From: Macrosoma leucophasiata
Lineage: Eukaryota; Arthropoda; Insecta; Lepidoptera; Hedylidae
Length of the DNA: 64,000 nucleotides
Assembly (NCBI GenBank): GCA_036365455.1
Contig: JAWQUS010000016.1
Location: 15,337,001-15,401,000, forward strand
Reading direction: 5' to 3'
How positions within the stretch are numbered: the first letter of the stretch is position 1; the number at the start of each line of letters is the position of its first letter. Of the stretch, positions 44,584 through 55,345 are shown one piece after another. The position numbers and the translations under genes were made by a program. The notes beneath the pieces were generated by a model. It made no database searches. It was not told where the DNA came from and saw only the letters and a program-made list of their open reading frames with translations.

Positions 44584-44764
44584 TATGGCCCGTGTGTATG
44601 TCTCCGTAATAAATATCACAGAGACAAAACAACTAAAGGCTCAGGGGTGGCAACGCATCTGTATTTTGCCCTCTGGTCTTTATGTAAGTGCTTTTAGGCT
44701 TTACTCATCACTTAACATTAATCTGAACTGCAAACTTTTTCGCCTCCTTCGTTAGTGAAAAAAA
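44584..44764 (+). mobile_element. LINE 3' end (LA), plus
   Basis: 'aaaggctcaggggtggcaac', 'gcatctgtattttgccctct', 'actcatcacttaacattaat', ending 'cgttagtgaaaaaaa'. Confidence 0.65.
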
Positions 44765-44767
44765 CCA

Positions 44768-44990
44768 CATTACCTAACCTACTTGACGCTTAATGGTAGT
44801 ATTCAGCACTATTGTGTTTCGGTCAGTGGTAATGTACAGCCCTGTAATTTTCGGCACATAGGGATAATATATTAGGCTTCAGGAGAGGCAACGCATTTGC
44901 ATTGAAATTTCTAGTTTCATGTAGATGTTTATAGGCTGCACAGTATTACTTACTTACCATTAATGTGAACTGTGCGCTTGCCACTTCAAC
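44768..44990 (+). mobile_element. LINE 3' end (LA), plus, head to tail with the previous copy
   Basis: Begins right after the A-run of the preceding copy with 'cattacctaacctacttgac', then 'gtagtattcagcactattgt', 'gcaacgcatttgcattg', 'gtgaactgtgcgcttgccac'. Two LA tails in direct succession could be a dimer or one insertion into the poly(A) of another. Confidence 0.65.
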
Positions 44991-46974
44991 GGCAGCGGCG
45001 CCGTGCCGTTGACTAGCAAATAGCCTTAGGTCAATTTGTCTAATGTCTAATAATAACTGTCTTATATCTAAAAAGAATTCTCTAATGTCTAAAAATAATT
45101 ATCTTAAAGCTAAAAATAATTTAATTTTATAGCTTTCTGAAGTGTCTTATTTTTGCGGCAACGTTACTTCAAATATTATACCCAACAAATAATTGACAAG
45201 GAGACATGTTCAAATTGTTCAATATTTGAAACACAATCAATTCCCCTCGAAGTTCATGCAAGTGTAGACTTGTCAAAGTCGTTTTCGCTGAGCATTCCGG
45301 AAATAACGTTTCAGGAACAGTCTCTTCGTAATAAAGCGTATTTAAAGGGAGTCTTGCATGAGATACAGTGTTATATGTATAACTCAATTATTTTTACGGA
45401 TATATCTCGCGTATATTAAACCAAAATGTTTTTTATTATTCAATTCGTACGCGAGATTCATCCGTATTATTAGTTTTATTTCAATTAGTGTAGCTCGCAA
45501 AAACCAAAGAACACTTCATATAACTAAATTGTTTAAAAGATTATAGATACAATAGTAAATAACAAATAAGATATACCACATCTCGTTTGCTTCTATAGTG
45601 ACCAATATATTTTTTATAATTAATATATTTTTTATAAAACCCTTGTTTTCGTACAGCCGAAAGTACTGCACAAAGAAAGCTGGACTTTGCTAGGTTACAT
45701 GAAAAGTGTAGAGGAACAATAAGGATGAATTTTCAAAATTCCTACGGAAACCGGATTAATTAAGCACATATGTAATCGCAATTAAAAGCTAGTAAGTATT
45801 TTATAATCTACCGCTAAATTTAACAACAATAACAACAATATTCTTTATTGTACACCGTTTTACAACACAGAATTAACAAAAAAATACTTAACATAAAACA
45901 GAAAGGAGTACAACTGACCGGTACACTTTCACAAACGAATCAGTTTTAAAAAATGAACCAATGGATCGCCTAGATTTGAAGACCCGGTTCTTATGATTTG
46001 TTCATTCGCGAACGACACATATTTAGTCCTTAGGGCTTTTAGATTCCATAAGAATACAATATTCATTCACATTATTTTATTCTTCAGTTATATAAGTGAA
46101 CTGACAGGAATTTTAAATAATCAGTTGACAAAAAATATGTTTGTATTTTCTTAATTAATAAAAACATGGAACTCTATCCTCCTGAAAATACTTAATATCG
46201 CATTCATTATTAAATCTTGTCATTTAATTCATAACTGTGTTTATTGCTTCAAAGGCACTCAACCTACCTGTATCTAGATTTAAACAAGTAATAACCAAGT
46301 AAAGTTTTTTCGTTATGAAGTAATACAGACATTGATAAAATGTGACTTGAATATTTAATGAAATAAGCAAGCTGGATATAGTGCTAGTCAATTGTTCAAT
46401 AGATGGATGATTGAATAAGTTAATCTAGTCACGTCACACACCTGCTATTCCCTAATCTCTGAATAGTTACTGTTCGACGTCTAAATCAAAGTTGTATTCA
46501 CTGGGTGAAAAGTACTTGATGGAGGTGGAATATAATTTATCGCATCACTCTTAATGGCCGAAAGTAGAAATCATCTAGACTCTTTGTCTTATGTTATATA
46601 TATTATATGAACCTACTACATCCTGGACATGTACAGCAGATACCTACCAACAATCTTCAATTTTACAATTATATTATGTGTCTCGCCAAAAACACGTGGT
46701 GTAGTCAATCCTCGTACCTATCTATAGATTACAAATAACGTGTTATTATTTTGATAAGTCAATTATTTTTTACTATCGTATTAGACAAAAAACAAACTCA
46801 ATCACAAAACAAAAAGTAGTTCGTTAATAAATTTCTATTTACTGTGAAATACTGTGAGGTGTTAGAAAGCTCGAAGTGGCTTTGTTATATAACCAAACCC
46901 TCTGTATCACTAAAATATTAGAACTTACAATTTTTAAATTCTTAAAATAGATGTACTTAGTTACATTCAATTTA
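44991..46974. other. No gene; repeat fragments only
   Basis: 45060-45120 has a short direct series of 'tctaaaaataatt'-like units. 45405-45500 is a decayed relative of the foldback at 32582. The rest is AT-rich without a credible gene. Confidence 0.4.
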
Positions 46975-47205
46975 TCTGACATCATTATCAAAAACACAAT
47001 TCGTACCAGTTATATTCTTAGCCTTGTCGCTCGCCAAGAATATGACAAAATCAGCTAATCCCTTAGGCGATCTCACTCTGTTTAGAGCCGTGTATTGCAA
47101 TGAACAAAACAGGCAATGCATTATTCTTACGAAAGTCTGTCAAAACCGGACCAAGGCACACTGCGTTGACTCTCACACCATGTGAAGACATCTCCAAATC
47201 CTAAT
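46975..47205 (-). pseudogene. Partial, frameshifted duplicate of the neighbouring SDR gene
   Basis: Corresponds to the last third of the SDR gene at 47518-48276 (from HGVRVNA to the C-terminus). A net 8-nt deletion shifts the frame between 'ggtccggttttgac' and the LASDKAK region, and the conserved Pro of the PG motif is Leu (CLGPVLTD). The nucleotide block 'cttagccttgtcgctcgcca' is identical to the gene. The 5' two thirds are missing. It lies 310 bp downstream in the same orientation, so a local tandem duplication followed by decay is likely. Confidence 0.8.
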
Positions 47206-47517
47206 CATTCACTAGTTAAAAATAATAAACCTTGTACGCAGGCTTTCAATCGCTTGAGGCTTTTCATTGACAACGGTCTTATTCTCGTAGGAAGCCGCGT
47301 TGTCAATTCCGCGCTGGACTTCCAGTTATACTACCGCGCAATTATCACGTACTGAACATGATAATTGATTATTTTCATATTAAATATCAACACGCCGGGC
47401 GAGAACTATTAATTTTGTAAAGTAACGAAATAGCCAAATCATTAATTTTGGTGAAGTTATCACTTGAAAGTTGAACCTATATATAACTAGCGTATACTAC
47501 ATAAAATTATAACATAT
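47206..47517. other. Intergenic between the SDR gene and its broken duplicate
   Basis: No ORF. No clear polyadenylation hexamer for the SDR gene was found within this stretch. Confidence 0.4.
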
Positions 47518-48276
47518 TTACAAAAAGTTCAGTAGCATACCATTATCAATAACATATTTGGTACCAGTAATACTCTTAGCCTTGTCGCTCGCCAAGAACG
47601 TCACAAGATCAGCTACTTCCTTAGGCAAACTCACTTTTTTTAAAGCCGTGTATGCCTTCATTTGATCCCAAGTTGCAGGCAAAGAATTATTCGTTAATAT
47701 GTCTGTCAAAACGGGACCAGGGCAAATTGCGTTGACTCTCACGCCATGTGAACTCAACTTCAAAGCTATGCATGATGTGAAATGAATCAAAGCGGCTTTC
47801 GATACCATGTAAGTTATAGAGGATGTTCCTGCATGTATCCCAGCAATGCTGGACAAATTTATTATGTTTCCTTTAGTTTCAATTAAATGCGGAGCTGCCA
47901 AGTTAGTTAAATGTACGATAGCTCGAAGGTTCACATTCATTGTACGGTCGTAAGCTTCCATTATTTTGTCGCTTAACACTCCGTCAAGATGGGCTATACC
48001 GGCGCAGTTAACAAGTATGTCGAGTCGGTTGTATCTGGTGATTGTTTGTTGGATGATGGACGTGGCGGCGACGTCATCGGTGACGTCAGCCAGCACGAGG
48101 AGTGGTTCGGGGCCTTGGGCAGCACAGCGTTGGGCGACGTCCTTCAGTTTGGCCTCGGAGCTGGTGAGATCGACCATGACGACACTGGCGCCCTCTCGCG
48201 CGAACTCTTCGGCGATTGTGGCACCGATACCGGAGCCTGCACCCGTCACTACCGCCACCTTACCTTTAAAACTCAT
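47518..48276 (-). CDS. Short-chain dehydrogenase/reductase (classical SDR), single exon
   Basis: 252 residues, the usual size of a classical SDR. Rossmann-fold cofactor motif TGAGSGIG at 11-18; an aspartate (D36) after the second strand, which usually favours NAD(H); ADVTD at 63-67; NCAG at 90-93; N116 in MNVNL; serine region NLSS at 140-143; the catalytic YMVSK at 156-160; PGP at 186-188. All catalytic residues (N, S, Y, K) are present. The enzyme should oxidise or reduce an alcohol/carbonyl substrate with a nicotinamide cofactor; the substrate cannot be told from sequence. No signal peptide or membrane segment, so likely cytosolic. The ATG at 48276 gives a normal SDR N-terminus. It has no intron, unlike many insect genes, and a decayed duplicate nearby suggests a small local cluster. 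Frames on the opposite strand (47966-48306) are shadows. Confidence 0.92.
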   Translation of the reverse strand: MSFKGKVAVVTGAGSGIGATIAEEFAREGASVVMVDLTSSEAKLKDVAQRCAAQGPEPLLVLADVTDDVAATSIIQQTITRYNRLDILVNCAGIAHLDGVLSDKIMEAYDRTMNVNLRAIVHLTNLAAPHLIETKGNIINLSSIAGIHAGTSSITYMVSKAALIHFTSCIALKLSSHGVRVNAICPGPVLTDILTNNSLPATWDQMKAYTALKKVSLPKEVADLVTFLASDKAKSITGTKYVIDNGMLLNFL

Positions 48277-48331
48277 CGTGTGCTTCAGTTAATACTTAAC
48301 GACTAATGTAACAACACCCAACATCAGGGTG

Positions 48332-48337
48332 TTTATA
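48332..48337 (-). promoter_or_regulatory. TATA-like box of the SDR gene
   Basis: The complement reads TATAAA about 56 bases before the ATG, inside 'acttataaacacc'. Between it and the ATG, a small inverted pair (acaccc...gggtgt) surrounds 'aacatca'. Position and sequence fit a core promoter; no transcript evidence. Confidence 0.4.
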
Positions 48338-48752
48338 AGTATTGTATAATAAGTGTAATCTATGGAGGTATTGATAAGTTGGAGTTTTCTTATGTTAAAC
48401 AAATTATTATCAAACTACAGGTTTATATAAACGATACAATTATTTCATTTTACGTTAAGTTTAACCAAGCCCAAAAAACAAATAATTCGTATCTTTTTTT
48501 GTATTAACTTAGGTATACAAGAATCTCATTTTGCTTCTTTAAACCACATTTTAGTGAATGTGTGAAACATGACAGTCAATTTACCAATAATTTTACAATT
48601 TATAAGTATATCGAAATCTTAAGGACGCACTGCAATTCACAAATATTACAAAATTGGGAACAACTATCACCTTGTGTTGCACGTGCTCCAGATTGCAACC
48701 AGTAAAGCCTTAACTTTTCATTCGACTTGAAGTATAGAAATATTTACAATAC

Positions 48753-49030
48753 ATTTTTTTTATATAATGGAAGTGGCAAACAATCATGCAGTTTACATTG
48801 ATGTTAAGTGATGACTGCAGTCTATTGACACCCACACAAAGCAAGGTCAAAATGCAGATGCGTTACCACTCCTGAGGCCTAAGGTGTTATGCCTCTGTGC
48901 CGGAAATTACAGGGCCGTACATTACCTGACCGGAACACGATAGTGCTGAACACTACAATTTAGCGGCAAGTATGGTGATGCTGTGGTGCCTTCGCCCGCG
49001 AACTCCGTCACTAGAGCTCTACCACCAGTA
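48753..49030 (-). mobile_element. LINE 3' end (LA), minus
   Basis: One of the most complete copies: poly-T, 'atggaagtggcaaacaatca' and all blocks to 'gagctctaccaccagtaaac'. Confidence 0.75.
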
Positions 49031-49267
49031 AACTCATCACTATCGATACTGTATATTATAGACAACTGAATAATTGCAGTCAAATCATTCCAATAGGTGG
49101 TAAAAATTACAATACGATGCGGATACCGCGGGAACCGCTGAAACGCTGCTGCCCGCGTTTTCAGCGGTTCGGATCTGGGTGTTTATGTGTGTGCTGTAGG
49201 TGTACAACGGCATCCACGATACAGGTTTATATCTAGTATATGTGGCTGCTAAATGTAAGCATTTTTT

Positions 49268-49473
49268 TCTATCTGGTTCTATTTGGATTTTTCCATTTTC
49301 TGGAGGTTTCCAGTACCTCGGAGTTTGGTTATGTGCCCGCAGATGGCAACAGGTTCGCCACTTGTTACATGGGCCAAAACGTAACCGGCGAGTCGTGGGT
49401 GTTTGCATGTATGCTTGAATGCATGCATTTGCCTCTGCCTACCCCTTCGGGGATTACAGGCGTGAAGTTACGT
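49268..49473 (+). mobile_element. tRNA-derived SINE (ST), 5'-truncated, plus
   Basis: From 'ctggttctatttggattttt' to 'ggcgtgaagttacgttt'. The tRNA-like head is missing. A plus-strand frame across it is chance. Confidence 0.75.
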
Positions 49474-49687
49474 TTATTTTTTTAAATGAATTATCGCATA
49501 AATACCATTTGTAAGACATCTGGACTAATGACATGTAAATTAAGACGTATTTCACGTTTTTTAATGCATACATTTTGATAAAGTTGGTTAGGCGAATATG
49601 ATAAACGGTGAATGAACTTTGAAAATATTTTTAAGGTATGCACATGCACCCGAAGACTACTAGTTAAATATCATCACACAGAGAAAA

Positions 49688-49822
49688 AAAAAGATCTCAG
49701 GGGTGGCAACGCATCTGCATTTTGACCTCTAGTCTTTGTGCGGGTGTCTATAGGTCGTAGTCGTCATTTAACATCAATGTGAACTGCATCCTCTTTTGCC
49801 ACCTTCATTACATAAAAAAATA
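49688..49822 (+). mobile_element. LINE 3' end (LA), plus, short
   Basis: 'tctcaggggtggcaacgcat' to 'ttgccaccttcattacataa' plus an A-run. Its last part is included in the left arm of the long inverted repeat (49787-49910). Confidence 0.7.
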
Positions 49823-49910
49823 TATAATTAAATATTTGCCACTTACAAATTCAACATACCTAGTAACTAAAGCTTACACCAACATATAAAAACATATCTA
49901 GACAGCATCC
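49787..49910 (+). repeat. Left arm of a long inverted repeat (124 bp)
   Basis: Nearly identical (about three differences) to the reverse complement of 52086-52208. It includes the 3' end of an LA LINE tail plus about 75 bp of non-LINE flank. The arms enclose about 2.2 kb. Confidence 0.85.
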
Positions 49911-50289
49911 TTATAAAAACCGTAGTCCGTATTTTTGACCAAACCAACTAGTATGCACGACGTAAATCCATATTCTAAAAGCCCTTGCTCGCCATTTTCC
50001 TCTCGTGTGTACAATTCAACGTTGAAAGAGTTATTCCGTAGCCCCACGGAGGTTCCACACAAAGAGGCTTTTATCGCAGCGGACCGCGCGAAGTGGCGCC
50101 AGCGGCCGAATACAATCCGGCACAACATGAATACCGTTCAGTGGGTTACACCAACCTAATGTCTGTAATGCAAAATTGCAAAATATTAGCTTCCTTTAAA
50201 TTTTACTACAATACACTTAGCCTAGGTTCCACCACGACTTTTGTTAAAGTTATTGTAACATTCACACACATCCTGCTCTAACTTTAACA
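49911..50289. other. Unassigned, between inverted arm and minisatellite
   Basis: Open frames on both strands (49898-50128 minus, 49935-50159 plus) in a mildly GC-rich patch; no recognised protein. A unique exon cannot be excluded. Confidence 0.3.
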
Positions 50290-50940
50290 GATTGATGATT
50301 TAAGATGAGATCAATGATGAGAGTGATGAGATGAATGATGATTTAAGATGAGATGGGTTTCATATGAGATGAGTTAAAGATGAGATGAGTTTAAGATGAG
50401 GTGAGTTTTACATGAGATTGGTTTAAATTGAGATGATTTTTGATGAGAAGAGATAAGTTAAAAATGAGATGAGTCTTAGATGTTGAGTTTGAGATGAGAT
50501 GAGTTTAAGATGAAATGAGTTTAAGATGAGATGAGTTTAAGATGAAATGAGTTTGAGATAAGATGATTTTTTGATGTATTTAAGATGAGATGAGTTTTAT
50601 ATGAGATAGGTTTTTATATGAGATGAGTTTAAGATGTGATGAGTTTTAGATGAGATTAAGATGAGATGAGTTTAAGATGAGATGAGTTTAAGATGAAATG
50701 AGTTTAAGAAGAGATGAGTTTGAGTTCAGATGAGTTGCAGATGAGATAAGATGAGTTTAAGATGTGATGAGTTTTAGATGAGATGAGTTTAAGATGAGAT
50801 GGGTTTTATATGAGATGAGTTTAAGATGAGATGAGTTTAAGAAGAGGTGAGTTTTAGATGAGATAGGTTTAAATTGAGATAAGTTTTAGATGAGATGAGA
50901 TATGTTTAAGATGAGATGAGTTTTAGATGAGATGATGAAA
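50290..50940 (+). repeat. Minisatellite block 1 (GATGAGATGAGTTTAA-like)
   Basis: About 40 degenerate direct units of about 12-18 bp. Unit variants differ in the central 'tttaag', 'ttttag' or 'tttgag'. The plus strand is very poor in C. Confidence 0.9.
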
Positions 50941-51457
50941 ATGAACGGTGCTCGGAGGGTTCAGTATCTCTTGGACCATAAATTAGATGTCTATGTTTAC
51001 ATGAGGTTTACATTAATTTATCTGAAATTTGCTATGGAGTAGCTCGCGCGTAGCTCCCGTAACCTTGACGAAGCTAAAAAATGTTTTCGAAGTACGTGGC
51101 ACAGATAAGGCTAAAAAAGATTTTATCGCTCGTAAATATCTTGTTTTTATGCTCACTTTCCCGCAATTTCAACAAAATTCCTTTCACACGGGAATACCTT
51201 AAAACAATATGCCTTATAAATTACCGCCAGGTCGCAGTCGTAAATAATGTTGAAGCTCAAACACAATAATGGAATCCAAGTATATTGATCAGTGACAGTT
51301 TTTATTTTACTTTACAGATCTTTATACTTATTTCATTTTATGTATGTGTATATATGTTACTAATAGATCGATCCCTGAGCCCGGATCGAGGCCGGGAGGT
51401 TGATTCAAATAGGAGTGGTCTGCTATCCAAAAAGCCACTTAGCCTTTTTATGTAATC

Positions 51458-51557
51458 GTGATGGCAAATGGACGGTAAGTAATCTACACAAATACCAGAA
51501 GTCAAAATGCAGATATGCGTTTCCGTCTTTGAGACCTAAGTTATTTTGGCTCTTTGA
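51458..51557 (-). mobile_element. Degenerate LA LINE tail
   Basis: 'gatggcaaatggacggtaag', 'agaagtcaaaatgcagatat', 'tttgagacctaag' in LA order with many changes. Confidence 0.4.
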
Positions 51558-51569
51558 CAGTTATTATAA

Positions 51570-51913
51570 TAATAAATAATAATGGCAATCCATTATACGT
51601 CCTACTGCTGGGCACGAGTCCACTCCACCACGGATGCTCCAATGCGGATTGGTGGAGGTGGGTGGGTTAATGGCCAACTCGCTATCGGATGTTTTCAAAC
51701 CGCCCATAAGGCCTCCGACAAGATTTAACGACTGCTATCTATCGATAGCAACCGGGCCCGACGGCTTAACGTGCTCTCCGAAGCACGGAAATGCGCATTT
51801 AATTTGCCACTAGCGGTCACCCATCACACTACCCGACCGCGCCCGTAGTGCTTAACCGAGTAGATCGCTTAAGATCTACACCAGCCACCAGGCCATGCGG
51901 ACTTCATTATTAA
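51570..51913 (-). mobile_element. 5S-rRNA-derived SINE, copy 4
   Basis: The complement has the 5S-like head (gttaagca, gggcgcggtcgggtagtgtg, atgggtgaccgc), body and LINE-like tail (part of the G-run segment is deleted). A 12-bp duplication ACAGTTAYTATA (one mismatch) lies at 51558-51569 and 51914-51925. Confidence 0.78.
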
Positions 51914-52085
51914 ACAGTTACTATATTACCAACTAACCTTAAGATCAATTCAAACGACTCTTGAATTGTGTCAATCTTTAAAAAAAATGAATATGCCAAA
52001 AATTACTTACTGGTAGAGATCCGATGGAGCTCAAGGTTCCATCGCACCCAGCGTCCCGACGCCCAGCGTCGATGATGCTGGTCGA

Positions 52086-52208
52086 GGATGCTGTCTAGAT
52101 GTTTTTTATATGTTAGTGTAAGCTTTAGTTACTAGGTATGTTGAATTTGTAAGTGGCAAATATTTAATTATATATTTTTTTATGTAATGAAGGTGGCAAA
52201 AGAGGATG
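52086..52208 (-). repeat. Right arm of the long inverted repeat
   Basis: Reverse complement of 49787-49910 with about three differences; ends abruptly at both sides against unrelated sequence. Confidence 0.85.
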
Positions 52209-52214
52209 GATATG

Positions 52215-52440
52215 AGGAAATATATTGTGGTAAGTTTAACTAAACATTTAATGTTTGTTTCGTGTCAATCGGTTAAGAAATAAAAAAGTTATGACAATTT
52301 AAAGAATCATATCGAATATTTTTAACTATTCTGTATCTATCTTCTATCTTTTAGGGGGTTTCGTACCTAAAAGGTACAAACGGACCCTACGGATACCTAA
52401 TTCTCCGCTGTCTGTCTGTCTGTCTGTCCGTCACCAGGCT
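52215..52440 (-). repeat. Mosaic repeat fragment, minus
   Basis: The complement matches 19050-19295: 'tatcttctatcttttagggg', 'ttcgtacctaaaaggtac', a (GTCT)n run. It begins exactly in the atatattgtgg region where the mariner derivative is inserted in the 19-kb copy. Confidence 0.65.
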
Positions 52441-53150
52441 GTTTTTGATGAGGTGGGTTTTAAATGAGATGGTTAAACTCATCTGTGAGATGAGTTTAAG
52501 ATGTGATGTATTTAAGATGAGATGAGTTTTATATGAGATGGGTTTTATATGAGATGAGTTAAGGATGAGATTAGTTGAAGAAGATATGAGTTTGAGATAA
52601 GATGTGTTGCAGATGAGATCAGATGAGTTTAAGATGAGATGAGTTTTAGATGAGATTAAGATGAGATGAGTTTAAGATGAGATGAGTTTAAGATGAAATG
52701 AGTTTAAAAAGAGATGAGTTTGAGTTAAGATGAGTAGCAGATGAGATAAGTTGAGTTTAAGATGTGATGAGTTTTAGATGAGATGAGTTTAAGATGAGAT
52801 GGGTTTTATATGAGAAAGTTTAAGATGAGACGAGTTTAAGAAGAGGAGAGTTTTAGATGAGATGAGTCGAGATGGGTCGAGATGAGATGAGGTTTGGCTA
52901 AGTGATGAGATGAATTTAAGATGTGATAAGTTTAGATGAGATGAGTTTAGGTGATATGAGTTTAGATGAGACTAGTTTAGATGATATGTGTTTAGATGAG
53001 ATGAGTTTAGATGAGATAAGATTTAGACTAGATGTTTTTTTACATGAGATGATGTTTTGATGATATGAAATGAGTTTAGATTAGATGAGTTTAAATTAGA
53101 TGAGTTTTGATTAGATGAGTATAGATAAGATGAGTTAAGCGTAGATGAGT
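52441..53150 (+). repeat. Minisatellite block 2
   Basis: Continuation of block 1 after about 1.5 kb of inserted material, with the same units. It includes one locally inverted unit (52473-52499: 12-bp perfect arms ttaaactcatct / agatgagtttaa). Confidence 0.9.
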
Positions 53151-53157
53151 TATAGCG

Positions 53158-53425
53158 ATATGTGATGGAATTTGTGTCGAAGCTTGTCGTTTACGATCCG
53201 TAACTCTTAGCTTGCGAACTCTTAAGACGGAAGTTTGTCTCAGGTGAGGTAATATGCAGAATTTTCCAATATATGCCAAAGTAAATTAGGCTATAAAATC
53301 TATATGAAACTTATAGTAAATAAATGTTTACATAGATTATATATAAAATGATAGGCTAATTTAAAGGGTCCGTAGTTAAATAACAAAAGGGAACCCTTAT
53401 AGATTCGTTATGTTTGTCTGGCTGT
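53158..53425 (+). repeat. Direct repeat DR, copy 1
   Basis: Matches 54108-54372 ('cttagcttgcgaactc', 'gtgaggtaatatgcag', 'ccaaagtaaattaggctata'). A MITE follows at 53434. ORFs here are not shared between the copies. Confidence 0.75.
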
Positions 53426-53433
53426 CTGGCGTA

Positions 53434-53907
53434 AAGGAGATGTTGTAAAAATGTATGGACCTCCGGCCATGTATTGTACACAATATCATTAAACAGGCAA
53501 AATCAATATAAAAACGTTTGTTACTGCATATTTTCACTTATTTAGCTTTGTTTGCAGTTACAAAATATAATGTGCAGTTAGAATTGCAACTCAAAACCAA
53601 CATGGCGAATATGGCGGGCGATGTCATTTTGACAGTTTCATTTTTTAAATTGTATTTTGATTATATAGTACTTGGAGAAAAAAGTAATATTATCTAAATA
53701 CTATCGAAATCGATTGATCCCAAGTGTCGGATGTATCGCCGCCATGTTTAACATAGTTGAAAATGATAAAATCGTTTGAATTAAATGTGGTTGTAACTCT
53801 AAAATATATTCTTGAATAAATTAATTGTATTTTTTTCGGATTCTTCTTTAATTTACCCATTTTTTGAGGACGTGTACGAACCAGAGCCGAGCTCGCAACA
53901 TCTCCTT
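53434..53907. mobile_element. MITE family M2, copy 2 (inverted relative to copy 1)
   Basis: Ends AAGGAGATGTTG / CAACATCTCCTT. Shares 'aaccaacatggcgaatatgg' and 'cggccatgtattgtacacaa' (in the appropriate orientations) with 20617-21250 but is about 160 bp shorter. TA precedes it; TTA follows. Confidence 0.8.
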
Positions 53908-54107
53908 TTAAGTTCTTGAAATATTACTTCCTGCTACGGAATCATCCATGGACGAGTCTCATTCGCACTTTGCCGGTTATTATGAGGCTACTATAACAAT
54001 GTTTTATAAACATATACATGTCATAAACTAAATAAGTATTGAACAAGGTTTCAGGTGGCGACATCGTAAAAAAGAAAAAAAGCCGCGTCGACATAACACA
54101 ACGACAT

Positions 54108-54372
54108 GTGATGGAATTTATGTAGAAGCTTGGTCGTTAACGATCCGTCTCTCTTAGCTTGCGAACTCATATGACAAAAGTTTATATCGGGTGAGGTAAT
54201 ATGCAGCTTTCTCCAATATAGGCCAAAGTAAATTAGGCTATAAATTCTATATGAAACTTAACGCAAATGAATGTTTTTAAGTATTATAAATATGATAGTC
54301 TCCTTTTAATGGTTTCGTAGTGAAATGACAAAAAGGGAATCCTGTTTGATTCATCATGTCCGTCCGTCCGTC
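54108..54372 (+). repeat. Direct repeat DR, copy 2
   Basis: Second copy, followed by (GTCC)n at about 54358-54378. Spaced about 950 bp from copy 1, of which the MITE accounts for half. Confidence 0.75.
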
Positions 54373-54492
54373 CGTCCATCCGTACTAATACGCACGTAAA
54401 TTGCTTAGTGATTTTTATACAATAATAAACAATGCGGGGGGGAAGGAGGTCTCCAAACTTGCTGTTCTATTGTGATAGAAATGAAAATAATC

Positions 54493-54662
54493 GGTTTTTT
54501 ATGTAATAAAAGTGGTAAACACGCGTGCAGTTCACATAGATGTTAAGTTATGACTGCAGCCTATAGACACCCACACAATGACCCGAGGTTAAAATGTAGA
54601 TACGTTGCCACTCCTGAGGCCCAAGGTGATGCCTCAGTGCTGGTAATTATAGGGCCGTACAT
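54493..54662 (-). mobile_element. LINE 3' end (LA), minus
   Basis: 'aaaagtggtaaacacgcgtg', 'gactgcagcctatagacacc', 'actcctgaggcccaaggtga', ending 'agggccgtac'. Confidence 0.7.
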
Positions 54663-54719
54663 AAAGGGTATTTATATGCTAACACCCTTATACATAAACG
54701 TACATTGCTTTGTCTTTGT

Positions 54720-55080
54720 CATGAGATGAGTTTAGATGTGTTTAAATGAGTTTAAATGAGATGAGTTTAAGGTAGTGGATATAATTAAGTTAAACAAACT
54801 TTGGTAAACTATTATTATGATTCACATCTTTTGAAAACGCCGCCTTTGTTTAAATATTGTTGTATTATTAGTTATTCATTTCTGCCGATCTCTGTAGCAC
54901 TTAATTGAATAGTTTAATTATAAAATGAGTGAAAGATGAGATGAGTTTAAGATGAGACGAGTTTGATGAGATGATTGAGATGAGTTTAGATGAAATGAGT
55001 TTAGATGAAATTAGTTTAGATGAGATGAGTTTAGATGATGATATTTTAGATGAGATGAGTTAAAAAGAGATGAGTGATCA
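54720..55080 (+). repeat. Minisatellite block 3
   Basis: Two short runs of the same unit (54720-54772 and 54924-55080) separated by about 150 bp of unrelated AT-rich sequence. Confidence 0.85.
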
Positions 55081-55197
55081 TTCTCGCGGCGAGAATACTT
55101 TGTATTCTGTTATAATAAAAATACACTTCGCAAGAATCAGCTAACAATAATAAATAATTATCCATTGATACGAATTTTAAGACAAACAAAATATACT

Positions 55198-55345
55198 TAC
55201 GTGAAATTAAATAAAAACAACAAATTAAATAACAGAGAAACTTTCTCAGTTTTCCAAAGTACTGTATTAAGATCAAGAAGTCCTGTGTATTGCAACATAC
55301 ACCTATTAATCATCAGTGCATGTTGCACAATACATTGTAGTTTTT
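55198..55345 (+). repeat. Diverged repeat pair with 58437-58585 (inverted)
   Basis: 'tacgtgaaattaaataaaaa', 'agaaactttctcag' and 'catcagtgcatgttgcacaa' align with the complement of 58437-58585 at perhaps two thirds identity. Class unknown. Confidence 0.5.

Noticed and set aside
47966..48306. Plus-strand ORFs of 105-108 codons
   Set aside because: Antisense shadows of the SDR gene.
50290..53150. CRISPR array
   Set aside because: Units are directly adjacent, degenerate and without spacers; eukaryotic minisatellite.
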